Assembly: GCF_900188145.1 (NCBI RefSeq)
Contig: NZ_FZOJ01000004.1
Coordinates: forward strand, 62,001-126,000
Length of the DNA stretch: 64,000 nt
Direction of reading: 5' to 3'
From: Anaerovirgula multivorans
Lineage (GTDB): Bacteria > Bacillota > Clostridia > Peptostreptococcales > Natronincolaceae
The translations under genes were made by a program, and so were the position numbers. Under the pieces are notes generated by a model. The model had not been told where the DNA came from and searched no databases. It saw nothing but the letters and a program-made list of their open reading frames with translations. The number at the start of each line of letters is the position of its first letter. Within the stretch, counting starts at the first letter, position 1. This document shows positions 35,344-43,685 of this stretch, piece after piece.

Positions 35344-36615
35344 TTATCTTCCATAAATCATTTCAGGTAATACTAATGATAATTGCGGTACAAAGGTAAT
35401 GATCAATAATGTTATAATTAATACAAAGATAAAGGGCAATGCACCTTTTGTTACGTCCGTCATAGACATGTTACTAATTCCTGATGCAACAAATAGATTT
35501 AATCCAAAAGGAGGTGTGAGCATCCCTATTGCTAGATTAGCAATCATAATAACCCCAAAATGGATAGGACTAACCCCTAGTTCTACCAGAACAGGTAAAA
35601 ATATCGGTACAAGAATTAGGACAGCTGCACTTGGATCCATAAACATTCCTACGAAAAGCAATAGAACGTTAATGGAAATTAAAACAAGGAATGGGGTTGT
35701 AGCAAAGTTCAGTACATGCTGTGCAACAATCATTGGAATTCGTTGAAACGTTAAGTACCAGCTAAATATTTTTGCCGTTGATATAACAAACATAACCATA
35801 GAAGAAATTACTACTGATTTTTTTGCTACTTGAAATAATTTTTTAATATTTATTTCCCTATAGATCACCATACTAACAAAAATACTATAAATAATGGCAA
35901 CAGCTGCGGCTTCTGTAGGGGTGAAAACACCTAAATAGATACCACCTAATACGATGATAGGCATCATAATTCCCCAAATAGCTTCTTTTGTTGCCTTGAA
36001 AACTTCTTTCCAACTTGCTCTTTCCCCCGGTTGATGTCCTTGTTTCTTTGCAATGACATAGCTGGTAAGGATTAACACAAAACCTATAAAAATTCCCGGA
36101 ATAATTCCTGCTATAAATAATTTACTGATGGATTCCTCAGAAATAACACCATAAACCAGCATGGTTATACTTGGAGGAATAATGATTCCAAGAGATCCTG
36201 CTGCACACATCAATCCAACAGAAAACTTAGGTGTATATTTGGCTTCTTTTAAGGAAGGGATCATGACACCACCTATAGCGGCAACTGTAGCTGGACCGGA
36301 GCCAGACAAAGCCGCAAAAAACATGCAGGATAATACCCCAGCTATTGGTAGTCCACCTGTTGTCCAACCAACCCATTTATTTACCATGTTAATTAATCTT
36401 TTCGAGGTGCCTCCTACAAGCATTAAATCTCCTGCAAAAATAAAAAATGGTATTGCCATTAGGGAAAAGGAATCTACCCCAGCAAACATTTTTTGTGCTG
36501 CTACTGTCAAAGAAATATCATTAAGATACATAGCTATAATCGTAGTAAGACCTGTAGCTACGGCAATAGGAGCACTCACCGCAAGAAGCAATAAAAATAT
36601 AACTACAACCATCAT
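35344..36615 (-). CDS. TRAP transporter large permease (DctM), second system
   Basis: 423 residues, about 12 membrane segments. DctM hallmarks: FFAALSGSGPATVAAIGGVMIPSL, GSLGIIIPPSITMLVYG, LTPPFGLNLFVASGI. ATG 36615 (with a second ATG at 36612) follows GGGGG. The small permease gene ends seven bases upstream. Clearly a paralogue of the system at 23497-24780, with very similar motif order. Confidence 0.92.
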   Translation of the reverse strand: MMVVVIFLLLLAVSAPIAVATGLTTIIAMYLNDISLTVAAQKMFAGVDSFSLMAIPFFIFAGDLMLVGGTSKRLINMVNKWVGWTTGGLPIAGVLSCMFFAALSGSGPATVAAIGGVMIPSLKEAKYTPKFSVGLMCAAGSLGIIIPPSITMLVYGVISEESISKLFIAGIIPGIFIGFVLILTSYVIAKKQGHQPGERASWKEVFKATKEAIWGIMMPIIVLGGIYLGVFTPTEAAAVAIIYSIFVSMVIYREINIKKLFQVAKKSVVISSMVMFVISTAKIFSWYLTFQRIPMIVAQHVLNFATTPFLVLISINVLLLFVGMFMDPSAAVLILVPIFLPVLVELGVSPIHFGVIMIANLAIGMLTPPFGLNLFVASGISNMSMTDVTKGALPFIFVLIITLLIITFVPQLSLVLPEMIYGR

Positions 36616-36622
36616 TTTGTGC

Positions 36623-37120
36623 TTACCCCCTTTTTTCTGCCGAAGAGCTTATAAAATCTCTCACGTTGATCCATAGTTCCTGTAAAAATCTAATCATCAT
36701 TAAAAAGGATCCTACTGGTATAGCAAGATATGGATAAAGTAATGGCAAGCCCATTGATGGACTAACAGCATTAAACTTCATAGCATTCTCAATCATTCCC
36801 CATCCAGCAATGATTATCATAATGGAAAAGGCGATTGATATCAAAGAGGCTAGAATAGCAAAAATTTTCTTTAACCAACTTGGCAAATAGGTTACAACAG
36901 CATCTACTGATACATGAGCTTTTTCCCTTACAGCAATACTACTACCAATAAATATGAACCAAACGATTAGATATCTAGCAACTTCTTCCGACCAATAAAT
37001 TGAATAATTGAATTGGTAACGAAATACAACCTGAACAAAAACTAAGAAAGAAGTAAAGATTAATAAGGAAGATGCAATATACTCTTCAATATGATTCAAT
37101 ACATGATTTAATTTATTCAA
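36623..37120 (-). CDS. TRAP transporter small permease (DctQ), second system
   Basis: 165 residues, four membrane segments, motif FVQVVFRYQFNYSIYWSEEVARYL typical of DctQ. TTG start at 37120 with GGGGGG a few bases upstream. A stem-loop at 37139-37167 separates it from the binding-protein gene. Confidence 0.88.
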   Translation of the reverse strand: MNKLNHVLNHIEEYIASSLLIFTSFLVFVQVVFRYQFNYSIYWSEEVARYLIVWFIFIGSSIAVREKAHVSVDAVVTYLPSWLKKIFAILASLISIAFSIMIIIAGWGMIENAMKFNAVSPSMGLPLLYPYLAIPVGSFLMMIRFLQELWINVRDFISSSAEKRG

Positions 37121-37138
37121 ATGTATCCCCCCTTTTTA

Positions 37139-37167
37139 AAGGAAGGACCCAAGCGGGTCCCTCCCTT
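37139..37167 (-). other. Intercistronic stem-loop between second dctP and dctQ
   Basis: GGAAGGACCC and GGGTCCCTCCCTT around a four-base loop. No proper U-tract on the minus strand (TTTAAAAAGG). Same position as the hairpin in the first TRAP system. Confidence 0.55.
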
Positions 37168-37174
37168 CTTGTTA

Positions 37175-38230
37175 TTAATATCCACGGATACCTTTTAATA
37201 ATTCTAATAATTCTTCTCCGCCTGAAATCTGTTTGAATTCATCATAAACACCACTGGTGGCCTCAATAAAGGCATCTTTGTTTTCAGGAGTTAACTCTGA
37301 GATTTGTATTCCGGATTCTTTTACTGCCTTCATGTATTCAGCTTCCTCTTCCGCTGCTTTTTCCCACTGCCATTGAGCCACTTCATTTGCCACTTCTTCT
37401 ACCATTTGTTGTAGATCAACTGGTAGATTTTCATAAAAATCATTGCTAATTACAAGGGCATAGCCTAAATAACCATGACTACTTAAGGTTAGATAATCTT
37501 GAACCTCATAAAACTTTCTAGACACAATGTTGGATAATGGATTTTCTTGGCCATCAACAGTTTTGTTTTGTAAAGCTGTATATAACTCAGCAAAAGGAAT
37601 AGAAATGCCTCCTGCATTCAAAGCTCTAAATTGAGAGATTAATAATTGACTTTGAGAAGCTCGCATCTTTAGCCCATCAATATCTGCTGGTGTTTCAATA
37701 GGTCTTACTGAATTTGTAAAGTGTTTAAAGCCTCCATCCCAGTAGCCCAACCCTCTAAGTCCCGCTGGAATTAGATATTCATTTAATTTTTCTCCCATAT
37801 CACCATTCATTGCTTTTGATGCTGTGACGGTATCTGGGAATATAAACGGCAGGTCAAAAACTTGGAATTGCGGTACAAAAGGTGCAAGTACTGCTGTGAA
37901 AGGTGCATTCATTTGAATGGTTCCGAGTTGCATTTGCTCTGTTATTTCTTGATCTGTACCTAATTGAGAATCAGGGTAAACCTCTACTCTAATTCTCCCT
38001 CCAGATCTTTCTTCTATTAACTCTGCAAATCTTTCAGCTGCCATCCCCTTAGCTGTTGTAGGCCTAACAACATGAGCAAACTTAATTACATAGTTTTGTT
38101 GATCCCCTTCAGCAGTGCCTCCATTACCTGATGGTGCTCCCTCTGAAGTTGTTTTTCCACAACCAGTAAGAAGTGAAATTAAAAGTATTAGTACCATTGC
38201 CCCTACCATAATTCTGTTTCTTTTAAACAT
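37175..38230 (-). CDS. TRAP transporter solute-binding lipoprotein (DctP family), second system
   Basis: 351 residues. Lipobox LLTGCGK (Cys 24), then KFAHVVRPTTAKGMAAERFAELIEER, DGLKMRASQSQLLISQFRALNAGG with the carboxylate-binding arginine, and KTVDGQENPLSNIV. Imports an organic acid. This is the first gene of dctP-dctQ-dctM-adh-flavoprotein. A LacI-type operator (38496-38509) lies about 270 bases upstream and a palindromic repeat (38259-38324) lies between. Confidence 0.92.
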   Translation of the reverse strand: MFKRNRIMVGAMVLILLISLLTGCGKTTSEGAPSGNGGTAEGDQQNYVIKFAHVVRPTTAKGMAAERFAELIEERSGGRIRVEVYPDSQLGTDQEITEQMQLGTIQMNAPFTAVLAPFVPQFQVFDLPFIFPDTVTASKAMNGDMGEKLNEYLIPAGLRGLGYWDGGFKHFTNSVRPIETPADIDGLKMRASQSQLLISQFRALNAGGISIPFAELYTALQNKTVDGQENPLSNIVSRKFYEVQDYLTLSSHGYLGYALVISNDFYENLPVDLQQMVEEVANEVAQWQWEKAAEEEAEYMKAVKESGIQISELTPENKDAFIEATSGVYDEFKQISGGEELLELLKGIRGY

Positions 38231-38258
38231 TACATATTGCCCCCTTGATTATTATTTT

Positions 38259-38324
38259 ATAACCAATAGGAAATTATAAACTTTGTGTAGTTGTGAATAA
38301 GCTATAATTTCCGCAATTGGTTTC
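38259..38324. repeat. Palindromic repeat element, family 1, copy 2
   Basis: 66 bases beginning ATAACCAATAGGAAATTATA and ending with AATTGGTTTC. Its reverse complement aligns end to end with the element at 26447-26511, with differences confined to the middle and two bases near one end. It lies 28 bases upstream of the second dctP start. Confidence 0.8.
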
Positions 38325-38495
38325 AAACAAGCAGGCAGCCAATTTAGCTTGCTAAATTGTGCTGATCGCTTAGTTGTTTCACCCAGCGAAAGCATCGAAG
38401 ATGCTTTTTTTATAATTAGCTGTTAAAAACTATGGATTATCATTAATTCGATGGTTTTATTATCTTGTTTACCATTATTAATTATCAGTAAAACG

Positions 38496-38509
38496 CACAA
38501 TCGTTTGCA
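38496..38509 (-). promoter_or_regulatory. LacI-type operator upstream of the TRAP operon
   Basis: Minus strand TGCAAACGATTGTG, identical to operator 2 of the array at 40980-41087 and with the central CG of LacI-family sites. A degenerate neighbour TGTAATCGTAAAA follows at 38511. It links the TRAP operon to the regulator gene that ends 27 bases away. Confidence 0.75.
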
Positions 38510-38535
38510 TTGTAATCGTAAAATATCTCCTATAC

Positions 38536-39534
38536 TTAGATTGTTGAATTTCTTATGATTAACTTTGATTCAACTACATCAATCTCAGGCTTCTGCTTTC
38601 TTTTGCCCTTTTCATCAATAATTTTTATCAATTTTTCAACAGCCAGTTTCCCCATTTCATATAGAGGCTGAGCTACTGTTGTTAACTGTGGATCCAGTAA
38701 AGAGCTAATTTGTATATCATCAAAGCCAACTACTGAAACATCTGCTGGTACCCGTAGTCCTGCATCCTTTATAGCTCTAATAGCTTCAATTGCTCTTAAA
38801 TCGTTGGTGGCAAAAACCCCCTCAATATCTCTATGGGTAGCAAAATAATTTTTTACAATATTATAGCAATTAGCATCTGCAGTAGAACAATTAAAGCAAA
38901 TCTCCTGTGAAAAATCAATGCCATGATCCTCTAATGCCTTTTTATACCCAGCGTATCGCTCTCTATATAGACTTAGATTTAATCGACCGTTTATGATTGC
39001 TATTTTTTTCAAGCCTCTATCGATAAGATATTTTACCGCATGATAAGATGCTTCAAAATTATTGGTAACAACAGCATCAAAAAGCTCTTCTATATTTCTA
39101 ACCATCAATACAACAGGTATATTTTCGTCTCGTAATTGGTGTATATGCTGACAATCCACTGATGCAGTTGCAAATATGAAGCCGTCTACTAATCTATTTT
39201 TTAACATGTTAACAGATTCGATCTCATTTTCAATGTTTTCATCACTGTTACAAAAGATTACATTAAACCCACTGTTTCTAGCGGTATCTTCAACTCCCCT
39301 TGCTAAAGCTGGAAAGATAGGATTTCGAATATCTGGAATGATCAGTCCAATGGCACTAGATCTTCCTTCTTTTAATCCCTTAGCTAAAAAATTGGGTTTA
39401 TAATTCAATTGTTTTACCGCATCAAAAACACGCTTCTTGGTATCATCATTCACTGGGATGTTTCCACTCAATGCTCTTGAAACAGTGCTAGTAGACACGC
39501 CTGCCATTTTTGCAACATCTTTTATCGTATACAT
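38536..39534 (-). CDS. LacI-family transcriptional regulator
   Basis: 332 residues. N-terminal helix-turn-helix and hinge (MYTIKDVAKMAGVSTSTVSRALSG, then NYKPNFLAKGL), followed by a periplasmic-binding-protein-like sensor domain (IGLIIPDIRNPIF, GVFATNDLRAIEAI, VSVVGFDDIQISSLLDPQLTTV). Represses until an effector, probably the transported compound or a metabolite, is bound. Transcribed after the reductase gene (64-base gap), so it sits under its own operator array. Five near-identical LacI-type sites in the window are its likely targets. Confidence 0.93.
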   Translation of the reverse strand: MYTIKDVAKMAGVSTSTVSRALSGNIPVNDDTKKRVFDAVKQLNYKPNFLAKGLKEGRSSAIGLIIPDIRNPIFPALARGVEDTARNSGFNVIFCNSDENIENEIESVNMLKNRLVDGFIFATASVDCQHIHQLRDENIPVVLMVRNIEELFDAVVTNNFEASYHAVKYLIDRGLKKIAIINGRLNLSLYRERYAGYKKALEDHGIDFSQEICFNCSTADANCYNIVKNYFATHRDIEGVFATNDLRAIEAIRAIKDAGLRVPADVSVVGFDDIQISSLLDPQLTTVAQPLYEMGKLAVEKLIKIIDEKGKRKQKPEIDVVESKLIIRNSTI

Positions 39535-39598
39535 AATTAGCTTTTCCTTTCATCGTTTCCTTTTTGTTCTTTATCATTGAATAATAAAAATGCTAGTA

Positions 39599-40966
39599 CT
39601 ATATATGGTCTGCTTCATGGGTTCCAACTAAAGATGGCTTATCTTTTCTGCCAGCCTTATAGATATCCATATAAATTTCTTGATCATGAATAACACAGCC
39701 TGTTCTTCCACCGTCTCTCATAATTTCAGTACATTTACTACAGGCAATACAACACCTTTTCTCATCAAACTGATTTTTTTCAAGAATATCTCTTGCAAAA
39801 TCAGGATATGCAAAGGATTGTCTGCCGAAGCCTACAAGACGGAAACAACCATCTTTTATACCACCTGCCGCCACATGGGGTCCAAGCTTTCTTAACCAAC
39901 TGAAACCCGTTCCAATCACCATGATTGTTGGTACCTGCTGTTGAATGTTCTTCGCCATCCTCATCAACCTATCAATAGCTTCTAATGGATGTTCCTTTGG
40001 TACATAAGGCCCTAAATCATAGGGTCTACCAACATGAGGATTATAGTAGGGATTACCAACTGAAATATTTAAAATTTCAACCCCTCTTTTAGATAGTTCT
40101 TTTACCAGCATAATAGGTTCTTTCAGATCATATTGATTTGTATCAGCTTTATCCACTCCCCAACCATAGGGATAGGAAATGGCATCAAAAACATTTAATC
40201 TAACGGTAATACCTATAGTATCTTCCAGTCTACTTTTGATTTTATCAATGATATTCAACAAAAACCTTGTTCTGTTTTCAAAGGATCCCCCGTATTCTCC
40301 TTCCCTTGTATGCGCAGATAATAACTCAGAACATAAATATCTGTGACAGCACTTAATGTCTACAGCATCAAAACCTGCTTCTTTTGCTAATATTGCAGCC
40401 TCTACATAGGCTTCTTCTAATCCTCTTAACTCCTCATCAGTAATAATATGGTAATGCTGAATTTCCTTCTTGTCTAAATAAGGATTGTTCACGGCGATAA
40501 TCGGTGCCGGTACATTAATTGGTCTGCTATATCTACCTGAATGGGTTAATTGGAGAACGGTATAGGGTTTATATTCTTCCCCATTTGCTTTTTTACCTTC
40601 TTTCAAAGAATAATCTAGCATTTTTTTAAAGGTTCCTACGTTTTCACGACCTATGTATAAATGTCTTGGATTTGCTCTGCCTTCTGGAGCCACTGCTGTT
40701 GCCTCAAACCAAAGGAGTCCGGCGCCGCCCCTGGCAAATCTTTTATATCTTCGAAAGGTCAATTCGCTAGGACTACCATCTAATTCACCATCACAGCCCT
40801 CCATAGGATGAATCACCATCTTATTTTGAATCTCACCTCTTCTAAGTTGACAACCACTTTTGAGAATGTCTAGATTTTCTGAAACAGGCACATCCAGTTT
40901 CAAGTCTTTTATCTTCTGAATCAATTCTCCTACTTCTTTAAAATGATACTTTTCGTGTGAATACAT
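39599..40966 (-). CDS. Old-yellow-enzyme-type NADH:flavin oxidoreductase with an Fe-S cluster motif
   Basis: 455 residues. FMN-binding TIM barrel like the first part of 2,4-dienoyl-CoA reductase (VLQLTHSGRYSRP, FDAVDIKCCHRYLCSELLSAHT, EYGGSFENRTRFLLNII). It ends in a 4Fe-4S motif, CCIACSKC...C, near residues 405-424. The C-terminal FAD/NAD(P)H half found in 2,4-dienoyl-CoA reductase is absent, so electrons must come from another protein. I infer reduction of a C=C bond in the imported compound. First gene after the promoter at 41093-41121, with four operators in its leader. AAGGAGG precedes the ATG. Confidence 0.82.
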   Translation of the reverse strand: MYSHEKYHFKEVGELIQKIKDLKLDVPVSENLDILKSGCQLRRGEIQNKMVIHPMEGCDGELDGSPSELTFRRYKRFARGGAGLLWFEATAVAPEGRANPRHLYIGRENVGTFKKMLDYSLKEGKKANGEEYKPYTVLQLTHSGRYSRPINVPAPIIAVNNPYLDKKEIQHYHIITDEELRGLEEAYVEAAILAKEAGFDAVDIKCCHRYLCSELLSAHTREGEYGGSFENRTRFLLNIIDKIKSRLEDTIGITVRLNVFDAISYPYGWGVDKADTNQYDLKEPIMLVKELSKRGVEILNISVGNPYYNPHVGRPYDLGPYVPKEHPLEAIDRLMRMAKNIQQQVPTIMVIGTGFSWLRKLGPHVAAGGIKDGCFRLVGFGRQSFAYPDFARDILEKNQFDEKRCCIACSKCTEIMRDGGRTGCVIHDQEIYMDIYKAGRKDKPSLVGTHEADHI

Positions 40967-40979
40967 GCCAACCTCCTTG

Positions 40980-41087
40980 TGTAAACGATTGTATTTCTTA
41001 TTTTATCTCATGCAAACGATTGTGTGATTGGGTTTTAAAAATGCAAGCGATTGTATATGAGTAATACATCCGATGCAAACGATTGTA
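40980..41087 (-). promoter_or_regulatory. Array of four LacI-type operators phased at 31-32 bp
   Basis: Sites, in plus orientation: TGTAAACGATTGTA (40980-40993), TGCAAACGATTGTG (41011-41024), TGCAAGCGATTGTA (41042-41055) and TGCAAACGATTGTA (41074-41087). Starts are 31, 31 and 32 bases apart, which is three DNA turns. The array fills the leader between the predicted transcription start and the first gene. Each site has the LacI-family central CG. Confidence 0.88.
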
Positions 41088-41092
41088 TCTAA

Positions 41093-41121
41093 ATTATACT
41101 ATAGTTAAAAATAGGATGCAA
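41093..41121 (-). promoter_or_regulatory. Promoter of the reductase-lacI operon
   Basis: Minus strand TTGCAT (41116-41121), 17 bases, TATAAT (41093-41098). The start site falls near 41086, inside operator 4, so repressor binding would block initiation there and elongation at the three sites downstream. Confidence 0.8.
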
Positions 41122-41371
41122 TGATTTTTTCGTAATTTTTTGACGATTTTATAACAATTTATTTAAATCAAACTTGCATTTTATATAAGAGATTGATACA
41201 AAATCAGAAATCTTCATTATTTACACTTATCTACTTAGAAAGTACATGATTTTTTATGTGTCACAAAAATACACCCCTTGCATTGGAAAGGAGTGTATTT
41301 TTATAGAAATAGAAAAATTTAATCTTCTAATATAGAATTGATCATTCAATTTTCAGTGGAAAATTTCAGTT
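41122..41371. other. Intergenic region between pyrE and the reductase operon, with terminator hairpin
   Basis: No gene. It contains a hairpin at 41268-41299 (AATACACCCCTT with AAGGAGTGTATT, one mismatch), flanked by A- and T-runs on both sides. This is suitable for ending the pyrimidine operon on the minus strand, about 70 bases past the pyrE stop. Confidence 0.55.
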
Positions 41372-41950
41372 TTATATTTTTCTGCTGCCAGGCTTTACAG
41401 CAGGTATCTTTCCTTCTTTACAAAGAGGACATGTTTCTTCTTCATAGGAGATTACTTCTGTTGTTAATGCAGCACTTAGCTTTGTATCAAAATTAATTTG
41501 TCCATTGCTTCTATCTACCAACACCGCTACCCCTACTACTTCTCCTCCCTGTTCCTTTACGATATCTATCACTTCCCTAACAGAACCTCCAGTAGTAATC
41601 ACATCTTCTGCCACCAAAACCCTAGTTCCTTCTGGAATGATAAACCCTCTACGCAAGGTCATTTTCCCATTTTCTCTTTCTGCAAAGAGATTTTTTGCCT
41701 TTAATTGTCTAGCTAGTTCATAGGCGATAATAATCCCACCCATAGCAGGTCCAATAACTACATCTATTTGATCATTACGAAAATCCTCTGCTAAACCCCG
41801 TGCTATTTCCTCTGTATACTCTGGATATTGAAGTATCTGTGCACACTGCATATATTGACTACTATGACGACCAGAAGTTAATAAAAAATGTCCTTGAAGT
41901 AAGACTCCAGATTTTTCTAATATTTCTATTACTCTTTCTCTTTTCAGCAT
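41372..41950 (-). CDS. pyrE: Orotate phosphoribosyltransferase
   Basis: 192 residues. Converts orotate and PRPP to OMP. PRPP loop VLVAEDVITTGGSV near residues 110-123; HFLLTSGRHSSQYMQC at the start. The C-terminal tail with CPLCKEGKIPAVKPGSRK is typical of the clostridial form. GGAGGG precedes ATG. Last gene of the pyrimidine operon. Confidence 0.95.
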   Translation of the reverse strand: MLKRERVIEILEKSGVLLQGHFLLTSGRHSSQYMQCAQILQYPEYTEEIARGLAEDFRNDQIDVVIGPAMGGIIIAYELARQLKAKNLFAERENGKMTLRRGFIIPEGTRVLVAEDVITTGGSVREVIDIVKEQGGEVVGVAVLVDRSNGQINFDTKLSAALTTEVISYEEETCPLCKEGKIPAVKPGSRKI

Positions 41951-42006
41951 ATTAAAACCCTCCTAAAATATTTATATATTAAAATTTAATTATCCTTAAC
42001 CTATAT

Positions 42007-42918
42007 CTATAGTAACTTTCCTCGTATTTCCTTCATTTCTTGATAACCGTATTGCTTCATATAGCCCTCCATCCCTTCAAGCACATCTATTGTAGCCCTA
42101 GGATTCATGAAGTTAGCAGTTCCAACTGCAATAGCTGTTGCCCCAGCCAATATGAATTCTATAGCATCTTCTCCCAACATAATTCCTCCCATCCCTATGA
42201 TCGGAAGCTTTACTGCATGTGCTACTTGATAAACCATTCTCACTGCCACTGGTTTTATAGCAGGTCCAGAAAGTCCACCTACTATATTTGCTAAAACAGG
42301 TTTTCTCTTATGGATGTCAATTGCCATACCTGTTAAGGTGTTAATTAAAGATAAGACATCTGCTCCTCCTGCTTCTGCTGCCTTTGCAATCTCTACAATA
42401 TCCGTTACATTTGGGCTTAGTTTTACAATCAATGGTTGTTTCGTGTATTTTTTTACTTCTCTTGTAACATACTCTGCCATCTGACTGTCGGTACCGAAGC
42501 ATACACCTCCTTCTTTGACATTTGGACAGGAAATATTCAGTTCAATCATATCAACAGCTTCCGAAGATAATCTTTCTGCTACAGCACAATATTCCTCTAC
42601 TGTTTTTCCAGCAATATTTACAATGATTTTTGTATCATATTGCTTTAGAAAGGGAATATCCTTTTTAACAAATTCCTCTACTCCAGGATTTTGTAGTCCT
42701 ACACTATTCAACATGCCACCATAGGTCTCCGCTACTCTAGGAGTGGGATTCCCCTTCCAGGCTACACTGGAAACCCCCTTTACCACTACTGCACCTAATT
42801 TATTTAAATCTACAAACTCTCCATACTCCCTACCACTTCCAAAAGTACCCGAAGCTGTCATTACGGGATTTTTAAATTCTACTCCTGCAATATTTATCTT
42901 TAAGCTTGGTTTTATCAT
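42007..42918 (-). CDS. pyrD: Dihydroorotate dehydrogenase, catalytic subunit (NAD-linked, class 1B)
   Basis: 303 residues from ATG 42918, which overlaps the pyrK stop as ATGA; a TTG six bases earlier is possible but less well placed. FMN enzyme: [13 protein letters not shown], the active-site cysteine region [25 protein letters not shown], and [19 protein letters not shown]. Works as a complex with PyrK to oxidise dihydroorotate with NAD+. Confidence 0.95.
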   Translation of the reverse strand: MIKPSLKINIAGVEFKNPVMTASGTFGSGREYGEFVDLNKLGAVVVKGVSSVAWKGNPTPRVAETYGGMLNSVGLQNPGVEEFVKKDIPFLKQYDTKIIVNIAGKTVEEYCAVAERLSSEAVDMIELNISCPNVKEGGVCFGTDSQMAEYVTREVKKYTKQPLIVKLSPNVTDIVEIAKAAEAGGADVLSLINTLTGMAIDIHKRKPVLANIVGGLSGPAIKPVAVRMVYQVAHAVKLPIIGMGGIMLGEDAIEFILAGATAIAVGTANFMNPRATIDVLEGMEGYMKQYGYQEMKEIRGKLL

Positions 42919-43685
42919 CCCCAAATCACCTCGTCCCTTGAAAAGACCGGGCCATCTTTACACACTCTTTTATACTCCCAGTCTTCCCCTTCTTTTTCTG
43001 CAGTTTTACAGGTGCATACAAGACAAGCCCCTATGCCACAGGCCATCCGTTCCTCCAGTGATAGCTCTCCATCTATGTTGTTTTCTTTTGCCCAATCAGC
43101 TACAGCCTTTAGCATAGGCTTTGGTCCACAGCTATATAACATATCTCCCTTAGCTTGATGCTGTTCCATCAGCTCCAACACATTTCCTTTATATCCTTCG
43201 GAACCATCTTCTGTAGCTACATATACTTCGTCTGCATATTTCTTAAAATCTTCTACTAAGATAGGATTGCATCTAAAACCCAAATATACAGTTTTACTAC
43301 CCTCCAATTGTTTTACTAGCTCCAGCAGTGGAGGAACCCCTATTCCTCCACCGATGACAATGTTTTTTCCATTTCCTCTTCCCACTGAAAAGCCATTTCC
43401 CAGAGAACCTAATACTTTAATTTCCTCTTTTTCTTTCATAATTGACAATTTTTTCGTACCCTTTCCTATGACAGCATAAATCAACCGTAAGGTTTGCTGA
43501 TTTTTGTCTGTTTCACATATGCTTATAGGCCTTGGTAGCAGATGTTGTCCGTCCTCTATATATAAATTTACAAATTTCCCGGGAAATCCAGTTTCTACTA
43601 ACTCCTTCGACAACAAAATCATTTCATAAATCCCAGGTGCAATCTCTAGGTTTTTTATGATACTTGCTTTTACCATCGTCTTCAT
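42915..43685 (-). CDS. pyrK: Dihydroorotate dehydrogenase electron transfer subunit
   Basis: 256 residues. FAD domain ([10 protein letters not shown]), NAD domain ([18 protein letters not shown]) and a 2Fe-2S site with [12 protein letters not shown] and a following cysteine (RVCKDGPVF). Moves electrons from PyrD to NAD+. ATG 43685 overlaps the carB stop as ATGA; GGAGGG upstream. Confidence 0.94.
   Translation of the reverse strand: MKTMVKASIIKNLEIAPGIYEMILLSKELVETGFPGKFVNLYIEDGQHLLPRPISICETDKNQQTLRLIYAVIGKGTKKLSIMKEKEEIKVLGSLGNGFSVGRGNGKNIVIGGGIGVPPLLELVKQLEGSKTVYLGFRCNPILVEDFKKYADEVYVATEDGSEGYKGNVLELMEQHQAKGDMLYSCGPKPMLKAVADWAKENNIDGELSLEERMACGIGACLVCTCKTAEKEGEDWEYKRVCKDGPVFSRDEVIWG

Larger units (their letters stand above)
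38231..38535. other. Intergenic region upstream of the second TRAP operon
   Basis: Holds palindromic repeat copy 2, a perfect hairpin CAATTTAGC/GCTAAATTG near 38340-38359, a small hairpin AAAGCATC/GATGCTTT followed by T residues on the plus strand near 38388-38410, and the LacI-type operator at 38496-38509. The promoter of the TRAP operon should be here but none stands out. Confidence 0.5.
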
